64,000 nt of DNA. Origin: Sphingomonas montana (GTDB taxonomy: Bacteria > Pseudomonadota > Alphaproteobacteria > Sphingomonadales > Sphingomonadaceae). Positions within the stretch are counted from its first letter, which is position 1, and each line of letters starts with the position of its first letter. Shown here one piece after another: positions 45,261 through 55,124 of the stretch. Location: contig NZ_KV887143.1 in NCBI RefSeq assembly GCF_001956315.1, forward strand, positions 170,314-234,313, read 5' to 3'. The translations under genes and the position numbers were made by a program. A model generated the notes under the pieces. That model saw only the letters and a program-made list of their open reading frames with translations. It had not been told where the DNA came from and did not search any database.

Positions 45261-46307
45261 ATGGGTGCCAATCCGCTGCTCGGCGTGCTGTTCCACTGGA
45301 TGGGCGGGCTCGCTTCGGCCAGTTTCTACGTGCCGTACCGCGGCGTGCGGCGCTGGTCGTGGGAGATTTACTGGCTGACCGGCGGGATATTCTCCTGGCT
45401 GCTGGCGCCGTGGTTCTTTGTGAGCGTGCAGACCGCGGATCTGGGCGGCGTGTTGTCCGCCACGCCGGGGTCGGTGTGGGGCTGGTGTATCTTCTTCGGT
45501 GCCTTGTGGGGTTTTGGCGGGCTCACCTACGGGCTGACGATGCGCTATCTGGGCCTGTCGCTGGGCATGGCGGTGGTGCTGGGGCTGTCCACCGCGTTCG
45601 GCACGCTGCTGCCGCCGCTGGTGGCGGGCGATTTCCACGAGAAGCTGATCGCCACGACCAGCGGCAACGTCATCCTGGCCGGCATCCTGTTGACGTTGCT
45701 CGGGATCGCGGTCGTCGCGCTGGCCGGGCGGATGAAGGAGCGGGAGATGTCGCCCGAACATGCGCAGGCGGCGATCGCGGAGTTCGATTTCGCGCGTGGT
45801 ATCCGCGTGGCGATCTTCTCGGGCATCATGTCGTCCTGCTTCGCCTATGGCCTGGCCGCGGGTGAACCGGTGAAGGCGCTGTCGGCCGCGGCGGGCACCG
45901 GGCCGTTGTGAACAGGCCTGCCGGTGCTCTGCATCGTGTTGCTGGGTGGCCTCGTCACCAACCTGGTCTGGTGTGCGATGCTGATCGTCCGCAACCGTTC
46001 GGCTGCGCAATGGGCGGACCGGGCGATGCCTCTGTCGCGCAACTATCTGCTCTGCGCGATCGCGGGCATCGCCTGGTATTTCCAGTTCTTCTTCTACACG
46101 ATGGGCGAAAGCCAGATGGGCCGGTTCGGCTTTTCCAGTTGGACGCTGCACATGGCCAGCATCATCGTGTTCGGGACGCTGTGGGGCTTCGCGCTCCGCG
46201 AATGGAAGACGGCATCGGGCCGCACGCGCGCCACCGTGTGGGCGGGCATCGCAATCCTGGTCGGCGCGACGATCGTAATCGGTTACGGCAACAAGCTGGC
46301 GGCTTGA
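45261..46307 (+). pseudogene. rhaT: L-rhamnose:H+ symporter RhaT interrupted by one in-frame TGA
   Basis: Read through its single TGA (45909-45911), this frame encodes about 348 residues of the RhaT L-rhamnose/H+ symporter, the family's normal length, with ten hydrophobic helices. The N-terminal part (GVLFHWMGGLASASFYVPYR ... AAAGTGPL) and the C-terminal part (TGLPVLCIVLLGGLVTNL ... FFFYTMGESQMGRFGF) lie in the same frame with nothing else lost. Family members continue through this point (for example DPLY.ALP), so TGA most likely replaces a sense codon such as TGG. It could be a true nonsense mutation, readthrough or a base-call error. Confidence 0.85.
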
Positions 46308-46336
46308 GGCGCGAAGGGCGGCAGGCGCTTCCCCTC

Positions 46337-46435
46337 GACCGTCATTCCGGCGGACGCTGGATTCCATTATTACTATGTGGGCTTCAGCCACGACCGTCGT
46401 GATAATGGATCCTGACTTCCGTCAGGATGACGGTC
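46337..46435. repeat. dimeric REP-like palindromic element (family A, copy 2)
   Basis: The left arm at 46337-46373 (GACCGTCATTCCGGCGGACG...) and the right arm at 46399-46435 (GTGATAATGGATCCTGACTT...) are 37-base imperfect inverted copies around a 25-base centre, the same size and layout as the element at 4232-4325. It lies between rhaT and the convergent tyrC gene, where the hairpin could also end both transcripts. Confidence 0.82.
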
Positions 46436-46455
46436 TTGGAGTGAGCTCCCAGCTT

Positions 46456-47361
46456 TCAGTGCGCCCGGCCGAAATCCTCGCGCGGGTCGTCCTGTCCCTG
46501 TTCCACGATGCCGCGGCGGACGGCGCGGGTGCGCGAGAACAGCTCGAAAAGCGTGTCGCCATCGCCCCAGCGGATCGCGCGTTGCAGCATCGTGACGTCT
46601 TCGGTCAGGCGTTGCAGGATCTCCAGCACCGCCTCCCGGTTGTTCAAAAACACGTCGCGCCACATGGTGGGGTCGGACGCGGCGATGCGGGTGAAATCGC
46701 GGAAGCCGCCGGCGGAATATTTGATGACCTCGCTCTCGGTCACCTGTTCGAGGTCCGATGCGGTGCCGACGATGCTGTAGGCGATGAGGTGTGGAACGTG
46801 GCTGGTCACCGCGAGGACGAGGTCGTGGTGGTGCGCGGTCATCTCCTCGACCTGCGCGCCGAGCGATTCCCAGAAGGCGCGGACGCGTGCCGTCGCGACC
46901 GGGGGCGTGTCGGCGTCCGGCGTCAGGATGCACCAGCGGCCGGCGAACAAGGTCGCGAAGCCCGCGTCCGGGCCGCTGTTCTCCGTGCCTGCGACCGGAT
47001 GGCCGGGGACGATCACGGCGTCGGGCAGGGCGGCGCGGAGGGCGGCGGCGACGCTGACCTTCGATCCGCCGACATCGCTGACGATCGCGTCGGCGGGCAG
47101 GTCCGCAGCGACGTCGGTTGCCGCCGCACCGATCGCGCCGACGGGGACGCAGAGCAGCACGAGGTCGGCATCGAGCACCGCGGTGCCGGCGAGATCGGTG
47201 ATGTCGTGGGCAAAGCCGAGGTCGCGCGCGCGGGCGCGGACCGCGGGGTCGGCATCATGGCCGGTGACGCGCACCGTCGGCAGGTTCGCGCGGATCGCGC
47301 GCGCGACCGACGATCCGATCAGCCCGAGGCCGATGACGGCGACGCGCGCGAACGGCAGCAT
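46456..47361 (-). CDS. tyrC: prephenate/arogenate dehydrogenase (cyclohexadienyl dehydrogenase)
   Basis: This 301-residue TyrA-type dehydrogenase of tyrosine synthesis oxidatively decarboxylates prephenate or arogenate with NAD(P)+. It has GLGLIGSS (11-18), the catalytic-region sequence VPGHPVAGTENSGPD, and TAHHHDLVLAVTSHVPHLIAY (conserved histidine). No fused chorismate mutase or ACT domain is present, as expected for the short alphaproteobacterial form. Its ATG overlaps the last base of the hisC stop, a common hisC-tyrA pairing in which HisC can also act on aromatic keto acids. Confidence 0.9.
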   Translation of the reverse strand: MLPFARVAVIGLGLIGSSVARAIRANLPTVRVTGHDADPAVRARARDLGFAHDITDLAGTAVLDADLVLLCVPVGAIGAAATDVAADLPADAIVSDVGGSKVSVAAALRAALPDAVIVPGHPVAGTENSGPDAGFATLFAGRWCILTPDADTPPVATARVRAFWESLGAQVEEMTAHHHDLVLAVTSHVPHLIAYSIVGTASDLEQVTESEVIKYSAGGFRDFTRIAASDPTMWRDVFLNNREAVLEILQRLTEDVTMLQRAIRWGDGDTLFELFSRTRAVRRGIVEQGQDDPREDFGRAH

Positions 47362-48458
47362 CAGGCGGCCACGGCGGCGGCCAGGTCCGCGATGGCGGCG
47401 GCGACTCCGCGGGTCTCGTCTTCCGTGCCGATGGTGATGCGCAGCGCGTGCGGCAGGCCCTGCCCCGGCAGCCAGCGGACGATGTAGCCGCGTTCCATCA
47501 GCCCTTCGAACGCGGCCTGCGCGGTCAGCCGGCCTTCGAACAGGATCAGCACGAAATTCGCCTCGCTCGGCACGGTGCGCAGGCCGTCGATCGCGTTCAT
47601 CGCGGTGGCGAACCAGGCGCGCCAGGTGGCGTTGTGGTCGCGGCTGCGGTTGACGAACGTGTCGTCGCCCAGCGCCGCGACCGCCGCCGCCTGGCCTGCG
47701 GAGGTGACGTTGAACGGCGCGCGGATCTTGTGCAGCGCGGTGATGACCGGGGCAGGGCCGTAGCCCCAGCCGATCCGTTCCGCCGCCAGTCCGTGGATCT
47801 TGGAAAAGGTGCGCGTGACCAGCACGTTCGGCGCGCTGCGGGCGAGTTCCAGTGCACCATCGTCCGCGCCCGGTGCCAGATATTCGGCATAGGCCTGGTC
47901 GATCACGAGCAGGCAGTCGGTGGGCAGGCCGGCGTGCAGGCGGGCAATGTCGTGCCGGTCGTTGTAGGTGCCGGTCGGGTTGTTCGGGTTGGCGACGAAC
48001 ACCACGCGGGTCCGCGGGGTGACCGCGGCGAGCAGCGCGTCGATATCGGTCGCGTAGTCCGTGTCCGGGGCCACGACCAGCGTGGCACCGACGCGGCGGG
48101 CGGCGATTTCATAAACCGAGAAGCCGTAGCGGACCTGGAGCACCTCGTCGCCGACGCCGGCATAGGCGCCGGCCGCCAGATGCAGGATCTCGTCCGATCC
48201 GGTGCCGTAGATGACGCGCGCCGGATCAAGGTCGTATTTCGCGGCAAGCGCCTCGCGCAGCAGCGTCGCGCCGGCATCGGGGTAGCGATCGAGCGTGCCT
48301 GCCTCGGCGGCCCAGGCGGCGCGGGCCGGCGCGCCGGTGCCGAACGGATTCTCGTTTGACGACAATTTCGTCGCGCGGACGCCGCTGTCGGTGGTGGTGC
48401 GGCCCGGAAGATAGGGCGCGATCGCGTCGATCCAGGGCTTGGGAGCAGGTGCTGTCAT
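47361..48458 (-). CDS. hisC: histidinol-phosphate aminotransferase
   Basis: This 365-residue PLP-dependent class I/II aminotransferase is of the HisC subgroup. Key segments are [10 protein letters not shown] at the N-terminus, [32 protein letters not shown] and the PLP lysine Lys220 in [19 protein letters not shown]. It makes histidinol phosphate in histidine synthesis; placed with tyrC it may also transaminate prephenate or phenylpyruvate. No Shine-Dalgarno site is obvious before the ATG. It is divergent from metX across 228 bases. Confidence 0.9.
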   Translation of the reverse strand: MTAPAPKPWIDAIAPYLPGRTTTDSGVRATKLSSNENPFGTGAPARAAWAAEAGTLDRYPDAGATLLREALAAKYDLDPARVIYGTGSDEILHLAAGAYAGVGDEVLQVRYGFSVYEIAARRVGATLVVAPDTDYATDIDALLAAVTPRTRVVFVANPNNPTGTYNDRHDIARLHAGLPTDCLLVIDQAYAEYLAPGADDGALELARSAPNVLVTRTFSKIHGLAAERIGWGYGPAPVITALHKIRAPFNVTSAGQAAAVAALGDDTFVNRSRDHNATWRAWFATAMNAIDGLRTVPSEANFVLILFEGRLTAQAAFEGLMERGYIVRWLPGQGLPHALRITIGTEDETRGVAAAIADLAAAVAA

Positions 48459-48610
48459 GCGCGCGGCGATAGCGGATCAAGGGAAGCTCGTCATGTCGAA
48501 GATCGAGGGGGCGGGCAAATTGGTCCTTTGGAGATGGCGCGTCTGTTGGTTGGGCGGTGCGACGTCGTGCGTTCGGTGTGGCGGCTGTCACATGCGTGGT
48601 GTCCAGCGCG

Positions 48611-48647
48611 GCCCCTACCCCGGTCCTCCGCCGGTTGGGGGGAGGGA
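48611..48647. repeat. C-rich/G-rich palindromic repeat (family C)
   Basis: CCTACCCCGGTCCTCCGCCG followed by GTTGGGGGGAGG can fold with complementary C-rich and G-rich halves. It resembles the hairpins at 50459-50529 and 55805-55827. It lies upstream of metX, about 40 bases before the start. The rest of the 228-base hisC-metX gap shows no recognisable riboswitch. Confidence 0.5.
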
Positions 48648-48686
48648 GTGATTGACTTGGGTGGGGTGCGCCCGTAGCGCGCAGGC

Positions 48687-49823
48687 ATGTCCGAGGATGC
48701 CCGTTTCGGCCTTTCGCGCGTCGTGACGCTGCCCGGGCCGTTCGCGCTGGACGGGGGTGCGGTGCTGGCTGCGGTCGATATCGCCTATGAGACTTATGGG
48801 GCGCTGAACGCCGATCGGTCGAACGCGGTGCTGATCTGTCATGCGCTGACCGGCGATCATCATGTCGCGTCGGACCATCCGCGGACGGGGAAGCCCGGCT
48901 GGTGGACGCGGATGGTGGGGCCGGGGCGGCCGGTCGATCCGGCGCGGCATTTCATCGTGTGCGCCAACGTGCTGGGATCCTGCATGGGATCGTCCGGGCC
49001 GGCCAGCGTCGATCCGGCGACGGGCGCGCCTTACGCGATGCGGTTTCCGGTCATCACGCTGCGCGACATGGCGCGGGCGCAGGCGTTGCTGATGGATCAT
49101 CTGGGCGTTCCCGTGCTGCTGGCCGCGGTCGGCGGGTCGATGGGGGGGATGCAGGTGCTGGAATGGGCAGCGACCTATCCGGATCGGGTGCGGTCCGCGG
49201 TGGTGATCGCGTCCGCGGCGCGGCATAGCGCGCAGAATATCGCGTTCCATGAAGTCGGGCGGCAGGCGATCATGGCGGACCCGAACTGGCGCGAGGGCAA
49301 TTATTATGCGCCGGGCGACGTGGCCCCGACCGCCGGGCTGGCGGTGGCGCGGATGGCGGCGCACATCACCTATCTGTCGGAGGCCGGGCTGACGGAGAAG
49401 TTTGGGCGGCGCTTGCAGGCACGCGAAAGCAAGAGTTTCGGGTTCGACGCGGATTTCCAGGTCGAAAGCTATCTGCGCTATCAGGGGATCAGCTTCACCG
49501 ACCGGTTCGATGCCAACAGCTACCTCTACATCACGCGGGCGATGGATTATTTCGACCTGGCCGAGGAGCATGGCGGGCGGCTGGCCAATGCGTTCGCCGG
49601 GTCGGCGACGCGGTTCTGCCTGGTGAGTTTCGACAGCGACTGGCTGTACCCGACGGCGGAAAGCCGGGCGATCGTCCATGCGCTGAACGCAGGCGGCGCG
49701 GCGGCGAGCTTCGTCGAATTGTCGTCGCCGTTCGGGCATGACGCGTTCCTGCTCGACGTGCCGGAACTGAACCGCGTCGTCGACGGGTTCCTGCGCGCTG
49801 TCGAAGCGGGGGGCGCGGCATGA
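48687..49823 (+). CDS. metX: homoserine O-acetyltransferase (MetX family)
   Basis: MetX activates homoserine by O-acylation, the first committed step of methionine synthesis. The 378-residue alpha/beta-hydrolase-fold protein has [25 protein letters not shown], the nucleophile elbow GGSMGG (Ser151), and Asp and His in [10 protein letters not shown] and [11 protein letters not shown]. Some MetX-type enzymes use succinyl-CoA instead of acetyl-CoA, which cannot be decided by eye. The ATG overlaps no neighbour upstream; the stop overlaps metW by four bases. Confidence 0.9.
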   Translation: MSEDARFGLSRVVTLPGPFALDGGAVLAAVDIAYETYGALNADRSNAVLICHALTGDHHVASDHPRTGKPGWWTRMVGPGRPVDPARHFIVCANVLGSCMGSSGPASVDPATGAPYAMRFPVITLRDMARAQALLMDHLGVPVLLAAVGGSMGGMQVLEWAATYPDRVRSAVVIASAARHSAQNIAFHEVGRQAIMADPNWREGNYYAPGDVAPTAGLAVARMAAHITYLSEAGLTEKFGRRLQARESKSFGFDADFQVESYLRYQGISFTDRFDANSYLYITRAMDYFDLAEEHGGRLANAFAGSATRFCLVSFDSDWLYPTAESRAIVHALNAGGAAASFVELSSPFGHDAFLLDVPELNRVVDGFLRAVEAGGAA

Positions 49824-50410
49824 CCGCGCTGCGCCCCGATCTGGCGATCATCGCGGACAATGTCGCGCGGGGCGCGCGGGTGCTCGATATCGGATGCGGC
49901 GGGGGTGAGTTGATGGCCGTGCTGCGTGACCGGCAGGGGGCCGATGCGCGCGGGATCGAGATCGACGGGGCGAACGTGTCTGCGGCGGTCGCGCGCGGGC
50001 TGTCCGTGGTGCAGGGCGATGCCGATACCGACCTGTCGGCCTATCCCGACGCCAGTTTCGACCATGCGATCCTGAGCCAGACGTTGCAGACCGCGCGGCG
50101 GCCGGACCGCGTGCTGGACGAGCTGCTGCGCATCGGGCGGACGGCGTTCGTGTCGTTCCCGAACTTCGCCTACTGGCGCGTGCGGTGGTCGCTGATGTGG
50201 GGCGGGCGGATGCCGGTGACGGCGGCGCTGCCGGTCAGCTGGTACGAGACGCAGGATATCCATCACCTGACGATCGACGATTTCCGGGCGTTCGTGGCGG
50301 CGCGGGGGATTGTTGTCGAGGAGGCGTGGTTTCTGGCCGGGTCGCGCAGGTGTTCGGCGGTGCAGGCGAATTTGCTGGCGGAGCATGCGGTGTTTTTGTT
50401 GCGGCGGTAG
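49820..50410 (+). CDS. metW: methionine biosynthesis protein MetW
   Basis: This 196-residue class I SAM-dependent methyltransferase-fold protein is almost always found beside metX. It has the SAM-binding motif [27 protein letters not shown] and the diagnostic [22 protein letters not shown] ... [19 protein letters not shown] region. It is required with MetX for homoserine acylation in some bacteria; its exact role is unsettled. The start overlaps metX (ATGA). The gene ends ahead of paired hairpins that separate it from the convergent pheT. Confidence 0.92.
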   Translation: MTALRPDLAIIADNVARGARVLDIGCGGGELMAVLRDRQGADARGIEIDGANVSAAVARGLSVVQGDADTDLSAYPDASFDHAILSQTLQTARRPDRVLDELLRIGRTAFVSFPNFAYWRVRWSLMWGGRMPVTAALPVSWYETQDIHHLTIDDFRAFVAARGIVVEEAWFLAGSRRCSAVQANLLAEHAVFLLRR

Positions 50411-50458
50411 GTTGGGTTTGGGACGTTGGTCGTCTCAAGCCACCGCCCCTCTCCCCAG

Positions 50459-50529
50459 CCCTCTCCCCGGAGGGGAGAGGGGGCCCTGTTGCTCTGCCTA
50501 CTTAGCCCTCGCCCCCTTGGGGGAGAGGG
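50459..50529. terminator. two C/G-rich hairpins between convergent metW and pheT (family C repeats)
   Basis: Hairpin one pairs CCCTCTCCCC (50459-50468) with GGGGAGAGGG (50472-50481) around a three-base loop. Hairpin two pairs CCCTCGCCCCC (50506-50516) with GGGGGAGAGGG (50519-50529), with one mismatch. Lying between convergent genes they probably stop transcription from both sides, although no T-tract follows. The same motif at 55805-55827 shows it is a dispersed repeat. Confidence 0.6.
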
Positions 50530-50575
50530 TTGGGAGAGGGGGTCGCTTCACTAGATGGAGTTCATTTTGTGAAGC

Positions 50576-52933
50576 TCAGCGCAACTTCGCACCGACCTTG
50601 GTTGCCGCCGCCACCACCTTGTCGGCGATCATGGTTAGATCCGCGTCGGTGAAGCTCTTGTCGTTAGGTTGCAGCGTGACCTCGACGGCCACCGAGAGGT
50701 CGCCGTCGGGGAGGACGAAGCGGTCGAAGATGCGGGCATCGACGATGGCGGTCTTGTCCGCGCCGCGTACGGCACGGACGAGGTCGTCGGCGATCAGCGT
50801 GGGGGCGACGACGAAGGCGAAGTCGCGGCGGACGGGCTGGAGCGCGGGGGGTGCGAAGCCGGGGCGGACGGGGCCGGTGCCGCGTTTCTGCGGCACGGCG
50901 TCGAGGTAGATTTCGCCAGCGACCGCGCTGCCGTCGAGACCCATCGCGCGGGCGGTGGCGGGGTGAAGTTCGCCGAATTCCGCGAGGATCGTCTTCGGGC
51001 CGAGCCGGAGCGTCGCGGAGCGGCCGGGGTGGTAGACCGGCGAGACGGCTGCCATCACCTGAAGCCGGTCGACCGGCACGCCGGCGGCGGCGAGGAGCGC
51101 CAGCGCCTCAGCCTTGGCATCGTAGGCGTCGAAGGTAGCGGGCTTGCCGTCGCGCCAGTCGCGCCGTGCGCGGTCGCCCATCAGGACGAAGCCGAGCGTG
51201 GCGCGCTCGCCGTCCCCCAGATAGCGCCGGCCGACCTCGAACAGTCGGATCGTGGCGGCACCGCGATCGGCGTTGCGCTTCGCGGCGGACAGGAGGCCGG
51301 GGAGCATCGAGGGGCGCATGATCTTTAGCGCCTCGCTGATCGGATTGGTGAGCGCCCAGGCTCCACCGCCGAACGCGTCGGCCTCGGCCTGCGCGATGAA
51401 GCTCCAGGTCACCGCTTCGTTCATGCCGCGCGCGGCGGCCGTGCGGCGGACCCGGCGTTCCAGCAGTTGCACGGGTGTGGCGGTGGGCTGCGCGACGCCG
51501 TCGACGCGCGGCAGGGGGGTGGACTCGAGCATGTCGAGCCCCTCTATCCGGACGACTTCCTCGACCAGATCGGCCGGGCCGTCGATATCGCGCCGCCAAC
51601 TGGGTACGCGCACGTTCCAGGCCGCGTCGACGCCGAAGCCGAGCGCGGTCAGAATACGGCGCTGGCGATCGGGCGGGACGGCCATGCCGGCAAGGCGCAG
51701 GCAGAGCGTTGGATCGTGCGCGATCACGCGGATCCCTTCTGGCGGGGTGCCGGCCCTGACCACGTCCGACGCCTCGCCGCCGCAAATCTGACGGATCAGG
51801 TCGGTCGCGATGGCGAGGCCGTCGTCGAGGAATTGCGGATCGACGCCGCGTTCGAACCGGGTGCGCGCGTCGCTGGTGAGCGCCAGAGCCTGGCCGGTCC
51901 GGGCGATCGTGGTCGGTTCGAACCAGGCGCATTCGACGACGATATCGGTGGTGTCCGCCGAGACGCCGGAATGCAGCCCGCCCATGATGCCGCCGATGTC
52001 GTGGACGGTCGTGTCGTCGGCGATGACGGTCATCGCCGGGGTGAGCGCATAGTCGCGGCCGTTGAGCGCGGTCAGCGTCTCGCCGGCCGCGGCCTTGCGC
52101 GCGACCAGCCCGCCCTGAAGCTTGGCCAGATCGTAGACGTGGAGCGGACGCCCATGATCGAGCATGACATAGTTGGTGATATCGACCAGCGCGGAGATCG
52201 GGCGTTGGCCGACCGCGGTCAGCCGGCGCGCCATCCAGTCGGGGGCGGCACCGTTCGCGACGCCGCGCACGACGCGGCCGTAGAGCGCGGGGCAGCCGTC
52301 GGGATCGTCGGTGCGGATCGCGATCGGGCAGGGGAAGGCGGGCTTGATCGTGGGGACGATCAACGATTTCAGCGTGCCGAGCCCGGCGGCGGCGAGATCG
52401 CGCGCGATGCCGCGCACGCCCATGCAATCCTGGCGGTTGGGGGTGATCGCGACGTCGATCACCGGGTCGCTCAATTGCGCATAGTCGGCGTAGGAGGTGC
52501 CGACCGGCGCGTCGTCGGCCAGTTCCAGGATGCCGTCATGCGCGTCGGACAGCAGCAGTTCGCGCGCCGAACACATCATGCCGCGCGATTCGACACCGCG
52601 GATCGCCGCGACCTTCAGCGTGACGTCGATGCCGGGCACATAGGTGCCGGGCGCGCCGAACACGCCGACCAGGCCGGCACGCGCATTGGGCGCGCCGCAG
52701 ACGACCTGCAGCGGTTCCGGCCCGCCGGCGTCGACCGACAGGATCTGCAGCTTGTCGGCCTGCGGATGCGGGGCGGCGGTGAGGATGCGGGCGATCAGGA
52801 AGGGCGCCAGTTTTGCGGCGGGATCGTCGATCCCTTCCACCTCCAGCCCGATCGCGGTCAGCCGTTCGGCCACCTGTTCGGCGGTGGCGTCGGTATCGAG
52901 ATGGTCCTTGAGCCAGGACAATGTGAACTTCAT
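50576..52933 (-). CDS. pheT: phenylalanine--tRNA ligase beta subunit
   Basis: PheT is the large subunit of the heterotetrameric phenylalanyl-tRNA synthetase; it carries editing and tRNA-binding domains. The 785-residue protein shows an N-terminal EMAP/tRNA-binding domain ([32 protein letters not shown]), B3/B4 editing, B5, and a C-terminal anticodon-binding domain ([14 protein letters not shown] ... [15 protein letters not shown]). The length is normal. GGGGGGAT precedes the ATG, and its first four bases overlap the end of pheS, the standard pheST order. Confidence 0.95.
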   Translation of the reverse strand: MKFTLSWLKDHLDTDATAEQVAERLTAIGLEVEGIDDPAAKLAPFLIARILTAAPHPQADKLQILSVDAGGPEPLQVVCGAPNARAGLVGVFGAPGTYVPGIDVTLKVAAIRGVESRGMMCSARELLLSDAHDGILELADDAPVGTSYADYAQLSDPVIDVAITPNRQDCMGVRGIARDLAAAGLGTLKSLIVPTIKPAFPCPIAIRTDDPDGCPALYGRVVRGVANGAAPDWMARRLTAVGQRPISALVDITNYVMLDHGRPLHVYDLAKLQGGLVARKAAAGETLTALNGRDYALTPAMTVIADDTTVHDIGGIMGGLHSGVSADTTDIVVECAWFEPTTIARTGQALALTSDARTRFERGVDPQFLDDGLAIATDLIRQICGGEASDVVRAGTPPEGIRVIAHDPTLCLRLAGMAVPPDRQRRILTALGFGVDAAWNVRVPSWRRDIDGPADLVEEVVRIEGLDMLESTPLPRVDGVAQPTATPVQLLERRVRRTAAARGMNEAVTWSFIAQAEADAFGGGAWALTNPISEALKIMRPSMLPGLLSAAKRNADRGAATIRLFEVGRRYLGDGERATLGFVLMGDRARRDWRDGKPATFDAYDAKAEALALLAAAGVPVDRLQVMAAVSPVYHPGRSATLRLGPKTILAEFGELHPATARAMGLDGSAVAGEIYLDAVPQKRGTGPVRPGFAPPALQPVRRDFAFVVAPTLIADDLVRAVRGADKTAIVDARIFDRFVLPDGDLSVAVEVTLQPNDKSFTDADLTMIADKVVAAATKVGAKLR

Positions 52934-54102
52934 GCCGATATCCCCCCGGACAGCGTCGGCATGTCGAGCGCCGCGAATCCGTAATGGCGCAACCAGCGCA
53001 GGTCGCCGTCGAAGAAGGGACGCAGATCGTCCATTCCATATTTGAGCATCGCGAGCCGATCGATGCCGCAGCCGAAGGCGAAACCCTGCCATTCGGCCGG
53101 ATCAAGTCCGCAGGCGGCGATCACCTTCGGATGGACCATGCCGGAACCGAGGATTTCCATCCAGCCGCCGCCGGCTGCATCACCCCCGCCGCCGATCACG
53201 CGGCGGCCCTTTTCCCAGGTGAATCCGACGTCCACTTCGGCCGAGGGTTCGGTGAAGGGGAAATAGCTCGGGCGCAGGCGCAGGACGATGTCGCCCCGTT
53301 CGAAATAGGCCTTCACGAAGGTTTCGAGCGTCCATTTCAGATGGCCCATCGTGATGCCGCGATCGATCACGAGACCCTCGACCTGATGGAACATCGGCGT
53401 GTGGGTGGCGTCGCTGTCCGATCGGTAGGTGCGGCCGGGTGCGATGATGCGGATGGGGGGCTGCTGGCCGAGCATCGTGCGGATCTGGACGGGTGAGGTA
53501 TGGGTGCGGAGGAGCATTCGCGGCCCTGCGGGCGCAGATGCTTCTCCGGCCGGCGACGCGGACTCCGCGCCGTCCGACGACGGGCTTTGCCCGGCGTGCG
53601 CCTCTGCCTGCCCGCCGACCCGCTCGACATAGAATGTATCGTGCATCGCCCGCGCCGGGTGCGTCTCGGGAATGTTGAGAGCGCTGAAATTGTGCCAGTC
53701 GTCCTCGATCTCGGGGCCGGTCGCGACCGCGAAACCCAGGTCGGCGAAGATTTCGGCCAGTTCGTCCATGACCTGGGCGACCGGGTGGACCGAGCCGGCC
53801 GGGGGAAGCGCCACAGGCAAGGTCAGGTCGAGCCGTTCGGTAGCGAGCCGGGCATCGAGCGCCTGTGTATCAAGCAGCGCCTTGCGATCCGCGATCGCGG
53901 TGGTCACCGCTTCGCGCAGGCCGTGGATGGCCGGCCCTTGTACCAGGCGTTCCTCGGGGGTCAGCTTGCCCATGGTCTTCAGGAGCGCGGTGATGCTGCC
54001 GCTCTTGCCGAGTGCCGCGACGCGGATGGCCTCCAACGCTGCGGCGTCGGCGGTCGCCACCTCGGCCAGCAGGGCGGCCTTCTGTTGTTCGATATCGTCC
54101 AC
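52930..54102 (-). CDS. pheS: phenylalanine--tRNA ligase alpha subunit
   Basis: PheS is the catalytic class II subunit that charges tRNA-Phe. The 390-residue protein has the N-terminal coiled-coil tRNA arm, then class II motifs: [14 protein letters not shown] (motif 2 region), [33 protein letters not shown] and [11 protein letters not shown] (motif 3). A Gly/Ala/Ser/Pro-rich insertion of about 35 residues (159-195; bases 53518-53628) interrupts the usual short link between HDTFY and LLRT. The GTG start at 54102 follows AAAGGG. It is the first gene of the pheST pair. Confidence 0.93.
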   Translation of the reverse strand: MDDIEQQKAALLAEVATADAAALEAIRVAALGKSGSITALLKTMGKLTPEERLVQGPAIHGLREAVTTAIADRKALLDTQALDARLATERLDLTLPVALPPAGSVHPVAQVMDELAEIFADLGFAVATGPEIEDDWHNFSALNIPETHPARAMHDTFYVERVGGQAEAHAGQSPSSDGAESASPAGEASAPAGPRMLLRTHTSPVQIRTMLGQQPPIRIIAPGRTYRSDSDATHTPMFHQVEGLVIDRGITMGHLKWTLETFVKAYFERGDIVLRLRPSYFPFTEPSAEVDVGFTWEKGRRVIGGGGDAAGGGWMEILGSGMVHPKVIAACGLDPAEWQGFAFGCGIDRLAMLKYGMDDLRPFFDGDLRWLRHYGFAALDMPTLSGGISA

Positions 54103-54490
54103 GCATCGCCCTTTCACGGTCCCGCCGCGCCGGGCGTCGTTGCGGAACCCGTAGTCGGGCGGCGGGGGGTGGATCAAGCGTCGTGGCGGATGGGATGGTG
54201 AGTGACCGGAGGAACTACCCCCTCATGCGTCATCCTGACCTCCGTCAGGACGATGGGGAAGGCAGCGGTGCCTAGCCGTCAATTCTCGCGTAAGCTCTGG
54301 CGGTCGAAATGTCTCGACGCTTCGCGGCATTCGCAGCCTGGATCGACCAACCGAAGCTTTGCCGGGACGAGTAGAAAATGCCGCGAAATGGGCGTTCAGC
54401 TCACCGCAAGGCAGGATCAGACGACCGCGGGATGCTTTGCCAACACCAGATCATCGGATAGCTCAAACCCAACAGCGAGCGAGACCACGC
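54103..54490. other. 388-base intergenic region upstream of pheS and the CHAP gene
   Basis: This gap separates divergent pheS and the CHAP-domain gene. It holds a single REP-like unit at 54229-54256 and then about 220 bases of visibly lower GC content leading to the CHAP start. No convincing reading frame of its own is seen. It should contain both promoters; no clear attenuator or T-box-like structure for pheS was recognised. Confidence 0.5.
54229..54256. repeat. single REP-like unit (family A)
   Basis: GTCATCCTGACCTCCGTCAG followed by GACGATGG contains the self-complementary TCCTGACCTCCGTCAGGA core (54233-54250) shared with the family A elements at 4232, 46337 and 63486. Only one arm is present here. 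Confidence 0.7.
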
Positions 54491-55048
54491 ATGACCAAAA
54501 CTACCCGGAACGCAGTTGGTTTCATCGCGCTGCTTTTTTTCGCGATGACGCCCGCTGCGGCGGAGGCCAAGAGCTTCGGCTGGCAGTGCGTGCCGTTCGC
54601 ACGGATGTTTTCGGGCGTGAACCTGTTCGGCAATGCCTTCACCTGGTGGAATGGCGCGATCGGCAAATATGATCGCGGCACGGCGCCGAAGGCGGGCGCG
54701 GTGCTGGTGTTCAAGGCAACCGGCGCGATGCGCGTCGGCCATGTCGCGACGGTCAGCAAGATCGTCAGCGACCGCATCATCAAGGTGACGCACGCCAACT
54801 GGTCGCTCATCAACGGCCACCGCGGACAGGTCGAGAACGACGTCACGGTGATCGACGCGTCGCCGGCCAACGACTGGAGCCAGGTCAAGGTCTGGTACGC
54901 GCCGATCAAGTCGATCGGGATCAAGGCCTATCCGGTCTACGGCTTCATCTACGGCGGCAAGGCGCTGGTCAAGGCGGCCAGCGACGTCGCGAACGACGTG
55001 AGCGCCAAGGCCGACGTCGCACAGGGCAGCGAGAAGAGCGCCGCCTGA
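54491..55048 (+). CDS. secreted CHAP-domain protein (putative amidase/peptidase)
   Basis: This 185-residue exported protein has a signal peptide (about 1-26, ending AEA) and a small CHAP-type papain-like domain. The expected catalytic Cys is in WQCVPFARMFSG, the His in MRVGHVATVSKI and a polar residue in THANWSL. CHAP domains cleave peptidoglycan peptide bonds or act on related amides. The short form is often found in sphingomonads. The start follows no strong ribosome-binding site. The C-terminal tail after about 150 is Ala/Lys/Asp-rich and probably disordered. Confidence 0.78.
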   Translation: MTKTTRNAVGFIALLFFAMTPAAAEAKSFGWQCVPFARMFSGVNLFGNAFTWWNGAIGKYDRGTAPKAGAVLVFKATGAMRVGHVATVSKIVSDRIIKVTHANWSLINGHRGQVENDVTVIDASPANDWSQVKVWYAPIKSIGIKAYPVYGFIYGGKALVKAASDVANDVSAKADVAQGSEKSAA

Positions 55049-55124
55049 TTACCGCCATCCCGATCGCAGGCGCCGCGATCGCGCTTGCGACACGCCGCCC
55101 GGCCGACCTATAGGCCGGGACGAT

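Noticed and set aside
48459-48686. Possible SAM riboswitch upstream of metX
   Set aside because: I looked for SAM-II, SAM-V and SAM/SAH-like conserved segments and saw none; the visible hairpin is a family C repeat.
54103-54490. Phenylalanine leader peptide or T-box ahead of pheS
   Set aside because: No run of Phe codons followed by a terminator and no T-box sequence was found upstream of the pheS start.
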